A stretch of 64,000 nt of DNA from Jatrophihabitans sp. GAS493 (GTDB lineage Bacteria > Actinomycetota > Actinomycetes > Mycobacteriales > Jatrophihabitantaceae): positions 186,001 to 250,000 of the forward strand of contig NZ_LT907982.1 of NCBI RefSeq assembly GCF_900230215.1. The letters run 5' to 3'. Shown here one piece after another: positions 45,205 through 52,584 of this stretch (position 1 is its first letter; every line of letters starts with the position of its first letter). Both the position numbers and the translations under genes were made by a program. The notes beneath the pieces are model-generated. The model was given only the letters and a program-made list of their open reading frames with translations, ran no database searches and was not told the origin of the DNA.

Positions 45205-45597
45205 CTACGAGTTCGCCGCCAACGCCTTGAGCTCGGCCAGTGTGGAGACCTGTGGAGTAGAACCGATGACCTTGCCCAGTCGCACAGCATCGATCTTTGC
45301 GGCCCAGACGAGCACGGCTTCCGAGGGTTTCAGGCCCGCTTCGCGCGCTTCGAGCAACACGGCAGCCCAACCCACCGAAGCCTGCGCCGCAGCCAGACCC
45401 CCACTTGCCTGCTGAAGATAGTGAGCAGCATCGTCGTCGTCGCAGTACCAGAGGAACCCGAAAGGGACGCTTCCTATCACTGGCACATAACACACCGGCT
45501 TGTCGGTGGCGGCCTGGTATCGATTTGGCCCAGACACGACCCTGAGCTGCATGTCGTCGGAGAGCTGCCTTGAAACTCGCCTCGCCTGCTCAACCAT
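45205..45597 (-). CDS. Probable immunity protein of the ADP-ribosyltransferase toxin
   Basis: A 130-residue soluble protein. Its ATG overlaps the stop of the toxin gene by 8 bases, so it is translated directly after it. A beta-rich N-terminal half (LRVVSGPNRYQAATDKPVCY, then VPVIGSVPFGFLWYCDDDDA) is followed by helices. No known family is recognised. Its position downstream of, and overlapping, a polymorphic toxin is the standard location of a cognate immunity gene, which is the only ground for the call. Binding to the catalytic domain is inferred. Confidence 0.6.
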   Translation of the reverse strand: MVEQARRVSRQLSDDMQLRVVSGPNRYQAATDKPVCYVPVIGSVPFGFLWYCDDDDAAHYLQQASGGLAAAQASVGWAAVLLEAREAGLKPSEAVLVWAAKIDAVRLGKVIGSTPQVSTLAELKALAANS

Positions 45598-47719
45598 TTC
45601 CCAGTACCTCCCCGAAGATCTGCCATTGATTGTTGTCGTCCAGGAATGTGCGTGTCACGCGATACGACAGTCCTCGCTCAAGAATCATCTCTCGCTCCCC
45701 ACTAAACGCCGAGAGCCGATCGACGTAGATCCCGTGCGTGCCGACGGGCAGTCGAAGGTGCAGGATTCCCTCGGCGAATCCGAAGGCCGGCGTGCCAAGT
45801 GAGACAGACGTGTAGCCACGATCGGTGACGAGCTTACCCACGAGGTCCGCCGGCTCGGCTGGAAGATGACCCAGTCGCATGCCCCGAGTTACCACGATTG
45901 GCTCGTGCACCTCGGTTCCTTGAAGTGCACGGTCGATCTCGTGAATCGAGGCGTCCACTCCCTCTTTCGGTCGCTCCAGGCCACGTAACGCCGCGTTGAT
46001 ATCTACCGAGGTCAGCCGGTGCGGCGGCTGATGTGTGTAGAACGCCAATGCCCTCTTCTCAGCCGGGCTGAGGGACTTTACGTATTCATCCCAGTGCTCA
46101 CGTCCGTACGCTGCCGCAGTTGTGTCACTGTCGAGATGCGCGGCGCCCTGCTGAAGCTCCAGCTTCGCCACGTGGGCCTTCTCATCGTTCGGCAGGGCCC
46201 CGAAGTCGACGTCGGATATCCGGTCCTGTTGGCCCAGCATCTGGCTATCGGGAGCACCTACGTGCCGTGTCGATATCTCGTGGTCGATGGCCGATGGCAG
46301 CGCCGGATGGAAGTCCCTCGCGTCGCCGGCCGCAGCCGGACTGGAATCGCCGGCCTGATGTCCACCTGCCTCTGGTGACCCGCGACCGCCCTCGTCAGGC
46401 ACGTGAGCCGGCGGTTCGTGGGCCGGAACCTCAAGATGGGAGTGTGAGACGGTCAGCTCGCCCGGCTTCGCGTGGGCGAGTTTCTCCATCAGCGCCGTCA
46501 GCTCGGCAGTGGTGGGCACCTTCATCCCAAGCTGGGCGGCCCGGCGGGCCATCATCAGATCAGTCAGCTGATCGAGCGTTGGGAGTGACACGAACTTTGT
46601 CGCCGACAGGGGATCGACCGTCAGCCGGACCGCGGTCCGGGCCAGATCAGCGGCAATATCCGCGGAGCGCGCAGCCTTCCCCACCGACTCGGCCGAGTCG
46701 GTGGCCTCCCCGGCGATGCGAGCGACCTTCGCGGCATCCGCTGCCGCCGATGCCTCACCGGCACCTGGCGCGAGGAGACTGGCCACATTGAAGGCGGCGC
46801 CACCAGCGGCCCGCGACGGGTCAGTTCTCCACAGGTCGTAGGCGACCACGCCCTTCCCGAGCGAGGCCAATCGGTCCCGTTCACCATGATCGCCATAGAT
46901 CGCTGAGCCGAGAATCGGCGAGGCCACCAACGACAACTGCGCGAGACCCTCCCACGAGGACTTGAACTTCGCCCAGTCGAACGGGTTCAGCAGACCAGCC
47001 ACACCGCTCAGCGTTCCAACGAAGCCGTCGACGGCGAATCCCTTGGCGAACCGGCCCAGGTCGGTCAGCGCCGCCTTCGGGCAGGAGTCCTTGCGGGAGA
47101 CCTTGGAACCCCACGGCGTCGGCGCGCTGTCGGGGATGATCGCGTATCCGTAAGAATCACAGTCCTGGCCTCCATCATTCGCGTGCCAGCGTCGACAGCT
47201 GAAGAGCGCCTCTATCGCGTTCGCACAGCGACGCTCAGCGGCCTCCAACAGCACGACGGCCGCATTCACTCCATGAACAAGGCGATTGTTCTCATCGACA
47301 TTCGCCTGATCGTGATTCCACTCTGCGTCTTTGGACGTGCGCCCCTCGAACGCCTCGGCCTGTCGGCGCAGCGATACGAGGGTGCCCGCGATCGGGCGCA
47401 CCTCATCTGCATAGTTCTGCAGAGCTCGACCGACGATCGCCAGATCCGCGCCGAACGCCTCGGTCCCGGCCACGACCGGCACCATCGCCGCGAGCAGCGT
47501 GGCACTGTCAGGACCCAGGTAAAACTCGGCGAGCCCACGCCAACTGGCGCGTACATCCTGACCAGCCCGGCGGATATGCCCGCTATCAATCGTCACCGCC
47601 GAAGCCGAGGACTCCAGGGTCGCCAACTGCCCCGAAAATTCAGGAATTGCCGCTGCGGCAATTCTCGATACCACCACGTTCCCCCCAAGCATTGCCTGAT
47701 CACTCCCATGCGCCGGCAT
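45590..47719 (-). CDS. T7SS-associated polymorphic toxin with ADP-ribosyltransferase domain
   Basis: A 709-residue protein. The N-terminus (residues about 15-150) is helical, with SWRGLAEFY (WxG-like), DSATLLAAMVPVVAGTEAFG and YADEVRPIAGTLVSLRRQAE, as in leading domains of actinobacterial T7SS-linked toxins. The middle resembles pretoxin linkers (FDWAKFKSSWEGLAQLSLVA) and is rich in Ala/Gly and then Pro/His. The last 190 residues are an ADPrib_exo_Tox fold: VVTRGMRLG (Arg), GYTSVSLGT (STS-like) and SGEREMILERGLSYRV (ExE). This R-S-E pattern is that of arginine-type ADP-ribosyltransferases. The gene is co-oriented with the small WXG100-like genes. Start ATG 47719; ATG 47692 has a better ribosome site. 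No signal peptide; target unknown. Confidence 0.85.
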   Translation of the reverse strand: MPAHGSDQAMLGGNVVVSRIAAAAIPEFSGQLATLESSASAVTIDSGHIRRAGQDVRASWRGLAEFYLGPDSATLLAAMVPVVAGTEAFGADLAIVGRALQNYADEVRPIAGTLVSLRRQAEAFEGRTSKDAEWNHDQANVDENNRLVHGVNAAVVLLEAAERRCANAIEALFSCRRWHANDGGQDCDSYGYAIIPDSAPTPWGSKVSRKDSCPKAALTDLGRFAKGFAVDGFVGTLSGVAGLLNPFDWAKFKSSWEGLAQLSLVASPILGSAIYGDHGERDRLASLGKGVVAYDLWRTDPSRAAGGAAFNVASLLAPGAGEASAAADAAKVARIAGEATDSAESVGKAARSADIAADLARTAVRLTVDPLSATKFVSLPTLDQLTDLMMARRAAQLGMKVPTTAELTALMEKLAHAKPGELTVSHSHLEVPAHEPPAHVPDEGGRGSPEAGGHQAGDSSPAAAGDARDFHPALPSAIDHEISTRHVGAPDSQMLGQQDRISDVDFGALPNDEKAHVAKLELQQGAAHLDSDTTAAAYGREHWDEYVKSLSPAEKRALAFYTHQPPHRLTSVDINAALRGLERPKEGVDASIHEIDRALQGTEVHEPIVVTRGMRLGHLPAEPADLVGKLVTDRGYTSVSLGTPAFGFAEGILHLRLPVGTHGIYVDRLSAFSGEREMILERGLSYRVTRTFLDDNNQWQIFGEVLGNG

Positions 47720-47742
47720 CGTCAGCCAAATCGCTGAGTCGT

Positions 47743-48060
47743 CTAGCCGCTCGCAGTGTTGGCGATGAGCGAGTGCGCATCTGCGGCCATCTGATGATCA
47801 CCGAGTTCGTACGCTCTCGTCGCCGCCACCGCGCCGTTCACCGCCCCGTTGATCCGTCTCGTCGCCTCCGTCAGTTCCGGAGCGCGCGCGGCGAGGAAAT
47901 CCGACAGCGCCTGTACCACGATCTGGCTACCGCTCGACGACGCGGCTCTCTCCAGGTCTCCCCACATGGAATTGATTGATGTGGACAAATCACCGGCACG
48001 CTGACAGACCAGGTTCAACACGGATTCAACCCCGCCCGGATCGATCCTCCATGAAGTCAT
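47743..48060 (-). CDS. DUF6507-like small helical protein, T7SS-associated
   Basis: A 105-residue protein with MTSWRIDPGGVESVLNLVCQ, then INSMWGDLERAASSSGSQIV, GAVNGAVAATRAYELGDHQMAADAHSLI. This matches the layout of the DUF6507 family, found in Streptomyces T7SS clusters beside ESAT-6-like genes. ATG 48060 is one base after the stop of the preceding gene, so it is coupled. Long alternating helices suggest a WXG100-like hairpin. It is probably a secretion substrate or chaperone. Confidence 0.72.
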   Translation of the reverse strand: MTSWRIDPGGVESVLNLVCQRAGDLSTSINSMWGDLERAASSSGSQIVVQALSDFLAARAPELTEATRRINGAVNGAVAATRAYELGDHQMAADAHSLIANTASG

Positions 48061-48061
48061 C

Positions 48062-48367
48062 TCAGATTGACTCGACGGCGATCTTCGCCTGGGCGATCGT
48101 CTGCGCCGCGGTTGTGTCGTTACGTTGCATGGTCGTTCGTAGCAGCGAGACGATCTGCCTGGTCTGGGCGGCGGCCCGTCGCCATTGGAGTTCCTTCCCC
48201 TGATACAGCTCCGACACACCGTCGGCCTGAAAGTCCGCCATCGCGGCCTGCACCTGCCGGTCGCGGGCGTCGAGCACCGTCTCCAGTCTCGAGATCACGG
48301 CCGTCAAATTCGCTTGCGTCTGGGCCGAAGCCGCTGTGTCGTAACTGCGTCGATCAGTAGTGCTCAT
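48062..48367 (-). CDS. ESAT-6/WXG100-like protein (pore-forming ESAT-6 family)
   Basis: A 101-residue helical-hairpin protein. ATG 48367 has GGAGAG five bases upstream; GTG 48370 is one codon earlier. Sequence LTAVISRLETVLDARDRQVQ, then ADGVSELYQGKELQWRRAAAQTRQIVSLLRTTMQRND closely resembles actinobacterial proteins annotated as pore-forming ESAT-6 family. It is the second of the minus-strand substrate operon and probably a partner of the WXG100 protein or the toxin. Confidence 0.8.
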   Translation of the reverse strand: MSTTDRRSYDTAASAQTQANLTAVISRLETVLDARDRQVQAAMADFQADGVSELYQGKELQWRRAAAQTRQIVSLLRTTMQRNDTTAAQTIAQAKIAVESI

Positions 48368-48407
48368 CACAACTCTCCGATTAATGTTGGTGATCCCTGC
48401 TCATCCA

Positions 48408-48740
48408 TCAGCGGTTACCGAAACGCGCCGCGTCGAAATCAGTCGTCAGCTGGACTGTCCGAGCATCTTCAGCCATCTGTTGATCGCCCTGGCTGAAGCT
48501 TCTCGCCGCTCCCGTCTGGCCGTGAAGAATCCCGCTGAGCGACGTGTTCAGCTCCCGAGCAATCTGGTCGGCGTGCAGCTTGAATGCGTCGAAGCCGGCC
48601 CGTCCGGCACCATTGAACCGACCCTCCAGCGGCTCACCGGCCACCACCAGCGCGCGGACCAACGTGCCCAGGTCCTGACTCGCCCCGGCCGTCTGCTGCC
48701 GCAGTGAGGAGAGCGTCTGGGCCCCCATGTCGAACTTCAT
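48408..48740 (-). CDS. WXG100-family T7SS substrate
   Basis: A 110-residue protein with strong ribosome site GGAGGGG before ATG 48740. The sequence MKFDMGAQTLSSLRQQTAGA, then LGTLVRALVVAGEPLEGRFNGAGRAGFDAFKLHADQIARELN is the usual helix-turn-helix hairpin; the turn reads FNGAGR in place of WXG. The last part has RSFSQGDQQMAEDA. It is the first gene of the minus-strand operon, head-to-head with the T7SS core operon. Confidence 0.82.
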   Translation of the reverse strand: MKFDMGAQTLSSLRQQTAGASQDLGTLVRALVVAGEPLEGRFNGAGRAGFDAFKLHADQIARELNTSLSGILHGQTGAARSFSQGDQQMAEDARTVQLTTDFDAARFGNR

Positions 48741-48955
48741 TTACCCCTCCAAATACAGGTGATACGCGATCTGTTGGTCGACCGTCTGAAGGTCGATGCC
48801 GCGCTGTGTGGACGAGTATTGCACCGATCACCGACATCTCTGGAAGTTATCCACAGGTGGTACCGGAAGGCGTTCGCGAGGGCTGAGAATAGTGCTCAGC
48901 AACGCACGCGCCGATGGCATGCGCGGAGAAGTAGCAATGATTGGAGGCGGATTCC
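48741..48955. promoter_or_regulatory. Divergent control region of the T7SS substrate and core operons
   Basis: A 215-bp region between the two operons. It contains a perfect DnaA box TTATCCACA (48847-48855) and a short inverted repeat GCTGAG-AATAGTG-CTCAGC near 48880. GGAGG at 48943 serves the plus-strand start. No clear -35/-10 pair can be named on either strand. The function of the DnaA box here is uncertain; one box can occur by chance. Confidence 0.5.
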
Positions 48956-49963
48956 ATGCCCGGGTTCACGCGAATACATAGAGTCGAGTCTGATCGGCGG
49001 ATTCAGCCGCTGTCTTCCGAACTCCTGGCCGCGGCCGTTCACAGTGCAGACTCGGGCGCCGACCTGCACCTGGTCACCGGTCCTCGGACGCGACTCACGG
49101 AGGCAGCATTCCGTATCGTCACCGATGCCGGCCGCTGGGTCATACGCGACGACGCCACTGCATTTGACGGAGGAACCGGTGAATCATTGCGCTGGACGGG
49201 TACGCATTTCGAGGGCGCCAACGCAATCGCAATGAACTGGCTGCAGCCGCTGGATCCACAGATCCGGGTGGGAACTCAGGTGATTCTGTCGGTCTCCCTG
49301 CAGTATCGGTTCCGCGCGAAGACACGAATAGGGGCCGCCGCCGACTCGCTGACGACCAAACTCACCGGATCGGGGCTTCTCGGCTGGGGGGCCTGTGAAC
49401 CAGTCACGGAGCCCTGGAGTGAGGAGAGGCTGACGTCTTACGCGCAGTTGCGGATCCCGGACCTGACTGAAGTAACTGCAGTCGGAGCCGACGCGACCAC
49501 GACCATCTCGATCACCGGTGATGACCAGGGTCTGTCGGAGAATGCCTCGCTTTTGTTGGGGCTATCGGAGAGAGGCAACGTGCGCAGCCGTGTGCGCGCA
49601 GCGATGGTCGATCTGGTAGACGGCTATCCGGTTTCGTTCGCCATCGCCCATCGACGATTGGGTCCATGCGATCTACTCACCAGCGGCCGCCTAGCGACGG
49701 CGCCGGAGCCGATCTGCATCGCATTCGGTCCGCGAGCCGTCCACACCATCGGCGCGGAAGCACTCGAGACGGCAGCGATGCAGCCACCGGCTCGGGTTGG
49801 TCGCGCACGGGTGCCCGGTCTCGTCTTCGGCCTCGGTGGCAGCGGACGTTCCGGTTGGGATGCGCTCGCCGCGTTGATCGAAGGTCTTGGTGCTGAACGC
49901 ATCGCCGTCGCCGCTCCAGACCTGGCAGCTATGCCAGCGAGGGAGCCCGTCCATGACCGCTGA
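48956..49963 (+). CDS. DUF6177-like T7SS-cluster protein
   Basis: A 335-residue protein. ATG 48956 follows GGAGG; TTG 48941 is upstream. It resembles the DUF6177 family, found in Streptomyces-type T7SS loci, in the run WGACEPVTEPWSEERLTSYA. The rest has beta-rich stretches (GTQVILSVSLQYRFRAKTRI, VSFAIAHRRLG) and an Ala-rich C-terminus with GLGGSGRSGWDAL. It has no membrane span or enzyme motif that I can see. First gene of the plus-strand operon; it may occupy the role of an accessory core or a chaperone, but the function is unknown. Confidence 0.65.
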   Translation: MPGFTRIHRVESDRRIQPLSSELLAAAVHSADSGADLHLVTGPRTRLTEAAFRIVTDAGRWVIRDDATAFDGGTGESLRWTGTHFEGANAIAMNWLQPLDPQIRVGTQVILSVSLQYRFRAKTRIGAAADSLTTKLTGSGLLGWGACEPVTEPWSEERLTSYAQLRIPDLTEVTAVGADATTTISITGDDQGLSENASLLLGLSERGNVRSRVRAAMVDLVDGYPVSFAIAHRRLGPCDLLTSGRLATAPEPICIAFGPRAVHTIGAEALETAAMQPPARVGRARVPGLVFGLGGSGRSGWDALAALIEGLGAERIAVAAPDLAAMPAREPVHDR

Positions 49964-50213
49964 AGCCGACCGTCCGCTGCTGGAGGCGATCCGCATACGA
50001 CGCGGACGCCTGGAGCACACCTTTCTGCATGGGGCCGCCCCAACGAACCGGGCCGGATCCCGATGGCTGCGTCAACTCGTGAGCTCGTTGACGCTGGTCG
50101 CGGTGATCTGCTCTGGCTGCGTGGCGACGTCCTACGTCCGCCAGCACGGCCACCGCCTGACGTCGTTGTCGCCGCACACCACCACCGGGCAGCGCGAAGA
50201 GGTGTTGGCCTGA
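49953..50213 (+). CDS. Small T7SS-cluster membrane protein
   Basis: An 86-residue protein. ATG 49953 overlaps the previous stop by 11 bases and has GAGGGAG upstream. A cytoplasmic leader of about 38 residues precedes one membrane span (LRQLVSSLTLVAVICSGCVA), followed by a short outside tail. Small single-span proteins occur at this place in other actinobacterial T7SS loci. Its stop overlaps the ATG of eccD (TGATG). Confidence 0.7.
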   Translation: MTAEADRPLLEAIRIRRGRLEHTFLHGAAPTNRAGSRWLRQLVSSLTLVAVICSGCVATSYVRQHGHRLTSLSPHTTTGQREEVLA

Positions 50214-51565
50214 TGCTGACCTGGTCGCGAGTCACCGTCCGGTCGCAGGCCCGACGCGCTAACGTTGCCATCCCAGCGGACGAGCCGATAGACGCGTTTC
50301 TGCCCCAACTGGCCGAGCTGCTCGACGAGACCACGGCCTCGCCGGAAGAGACTCCGATGGACGGAGTCCGACGGCTGGTACTGACGACCTCCCTGGGGCA
50401 CCGATTGGACTCGGAGTCCACGCTCAGCTCGTCTCAGGTGTCCGACGGCGACCTGCTCTACCTGATCGCCGAGCAGAAAGCACCTCCGGTGCCTACGGTC
50501 TGGGACGTCTCCGAGGCGGTCGGACTTGACCGGCTGGAGCGGACCGATCTCTGGAGCGCGGCCCATGCGGCGCGAGCCGTGGTGCTCCTAACAGGCGTCG
50601 CCGCCGCGGGTCTGGCGTTCCAGGTGACCCTGCGCGCGTCACTGGTCACGACCGGCGCGGTTGGTTTCGCGGCGCTGATCGCGTGGGGTCTCGTGCCGAT
50701 AGCCACTCGTCGCGGACAGCCGGTGAGTGCCTCGGCGCTCGCGCTGGTCGGTGGGATCTTCGCGATCGCCGCGGTCATCGCCCTCGATTTGTGGCACCGG
50801 GCCGGATGGCCCGCTGAGCTCGGCGCCGCGGGGCTCGCAGCGACGCTCAGCGGCTGCGTGGTGAGCGCCCTGCTCAAGTTCGGTCGCGTCCCGCTGTTCG
50901 GCGGCCTGCTGGCCTCGACCCTCTGCGGCGGTTGGCTGGCCGCCTGCCTCAGCGGGTTGGGCTACGCACGAGCATCGGCGCTGCTCGTCTGCGCCTCCGC
51001 GCTGCTGCTCCCTTTCCTGCCCGGGTGGGCCATGCACCTCACCGGCCTTCATCGTCTCGACGATCGGCGGCGGGCTGGGGCAGGCGCACCGGCGGACGAC
51101 GAGGCTGCGCTATTCACTTCACTCGGTGAGGCACACGCGCTATTGGCGGTCTTCGTGCTGCTCTGCTCGGCGGCGATGCTGGCCGGAGGTATCTCGCTGG
51201 TTGTATGGGGTCGTCCGTGGGCACTCGTTCTGGTAGCCGCAACGGGGGCCAGCGCCGCGCTGCGGGCGAGAATGTTCCCTTCGGCGATAGAGGTCGCGGC
51301 GCTGATCGGGGTTGCGGTGTCGGCGGCTGCGTCCCTCCTCGTCGCGTGGGCCCTTCGCAATGCCGCCCCGCCGCTTGTTCCAAGCCTTGCCTCGACGACT
51401 GTGCTGTTCGCGACGCTCGGCTGCTCCCTCTGGTCACCCACTCCCCAGAGCCGAGCTCGTATCCGCCTGGTATGCGACCGGTTGGAACGACTGGCGCCAC
51501 TGGCTCTACTGCCGGCGGCCGTCGGCGTCTTCGACCTGTACGCACGACTGCTGAAGGTGTTCTGA
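50213..51565 (+). CDS. eccD: EccD-type T7SS integral membrane protein
   Basis: A 450-residue protein. The first 90 residues are a ubiquitin-like (YukD-type) domain (LTWSRVTVRSQARRANVAIP ... LLYLIAEQK). Then come about 11 membrane spans, the arrangement of EccD, which lines the T7SS membrane complex. It is coupled by TGATG overlaps on both sides. The assignment rests on the domain order and on neighbours (EccC). Confidence 0.88.
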   Translation: MLTWSRVTVRSQARRANVAIPADEPIDAFLPQLAELLDETTASPEETPMDGVRRLVLTTSLGHRLDSESTLSSSQVSDGDLLYLIAEQKAPPVPTVWDVSEAVGLDRLERTDLWSAAHAARAVVLLTGVAAAGLAFQVTLRASLVTTGAVGFAALIAWGLVPIATRRGQPVSASALALVGGIFAIAAVIALDLWHRAGWPAELGAAGLAATLSGCVVSALLKFGRVPLFGGLLASTLCGGWLAACLSGLGYARASALLVCASALLLPFLPGWAMHLTGLHRLDDRRRAGAGAPADDEAALFTSLGEAHALLAVFVLLCSAAMLAGGISLVVWGRPWALVLVAATGASAALRARMFPSAIEVAALIGVAVSAAASLLVAWALRNAAPPLVPSLASTTVLFATLGCSLWSPTPQSRARIRLVCDRLERLAPLALLPAAVGVFDLYARLLKVF

Positions 51566-52584
51566 TGTCGACTCACCGCGCCGAATCACGTAGAGCCCAG
51601 CCTGTGCCGCTCTGCGATTGGTCGCAACTCCGCGCACCACGTTCGGCACACCTCTTGCTCGACGCCGCACGCCGTTCGGGTCGGCGGCCCAGTCTCGGAA
51701 CGACGGATGCGACGCAGTTGGTCGACCTGCACAGCTGCCTTGTCACGAGACTCCCCACCGCGCGCCGGATCGTCCTCGCCGGTACCGAACCCGGCTGCGG
51801 GGTCTCCACGGTCGCTGCGGTCATCACCTCGCTTCTCGGCGTGGTCCGCTCTGCGCCCCTGCTCACTGTCGACGCCAGCGCCCACTCCGATCACGTTCGG
51901 CTTGATGTTCTGCTTGCCGGCGATCCCTGGCCGGCGCTCACCCTTCAGCGCTTCGTGTCGGACGGTGCGCCGGCCAACGCCGCTGATGCTCACCAACGGC
52001 TCATCAGGATCGGCCACCATTCCTGGCTGCTCCCGCAGTCGACGGCCGCCCCCGGCCCGGTGCTGGACGCCGAGACAATTGAACGTGCGATCAGCCCGAT
52101 CGAGGATCGCTTCGACCTGACCATCCTTGATCTGGGCCGGGCGACAACGCGGGAGCTTGCGGCCGGCCGGCTAGCAAACCTGCTCCCGAGTGCCGACGTG
52201 GTCGGTCTCGTGGTCGGCGCTGACGCAGCGGCGTCGACACGGGTTCTTCTCGACGCGCAGGCCGGCCGGGACCCCGGCTCGTGGGCGGCCCGCACCATCC
52301 TGGTGACCAACCAGGTGCGTCCGGGTCGCCGCCTCGGACCGGGGCGCGAGCAGCTCACCCTCCGACACGACCCAGCGCTACGTTCTACGTCTACGGTCCC
52401 GTCCGATCTCAAGGCGGGCACTCGCGCGTCCGCGGTGCGGATCGCCGCAGCTCTGCTCAGACGGGCCGCAACGACAACCCGCGGCGCCGCGGCCGGAGGT
52501 AACGGAGATGAGGCAGGTGCCGCGGTCGTCAGGCCTACGACGGCCTTGGAAAGCGGATGGTCAATGGCCGGGTGCAACTCGTGA
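51565..52584 (+). CDS. MinD/ParA-like T7SS-cluster protein with degenerate P-loop
   Basis: A 339-residue protein. The region IVLAGTEPGCGVSTVAAVIT (residues about 69-88) aligns with the deviant Walker A of MinD/ParA proteins (KGGxGKT), but the invariant Lys is missing (GCGVST). FDLTILDLGRA (Walker B-like) and VVGLVVGADAAASTRVLLDA follow. The Lys loss suggests weak or no ATP hydrolysis. Related nucleotide-binding proteins occur in mycobacterial ESX loci (EspI-like). TGATG couples it to eccD, and its stop overlaps the eccC start. Confidence 0.78.
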   Translation: MSTHRAESRRAQPVPLCDWSQLRAPRSAHLLLDAARRSGRRPSLGTTDATQLVDLHSCLVTRLPTARRIVLAGTEPGCGVSTVAAVITSLLGVVRSAPLLTVDASAHSDHVRLDVLLAGDPWPALTLQRFVSDGAPANAADAHQRLIRIGHHSWLLPQSTAAPGPVLDAETIERAISPIEDRFDLTILDLGRATTRELAAGRLANLLPSADVVGLVVGADAAASTRVLLDAQAGRDPGSWAARTILVTNQVRPGRRLGPGREQLTLRHDPALRSTSTVPSDLKAGTRASAVRIAAALLRRAATTTRGAAAGGNGDEAGAAVVRPTTALESGWSMAGCNS

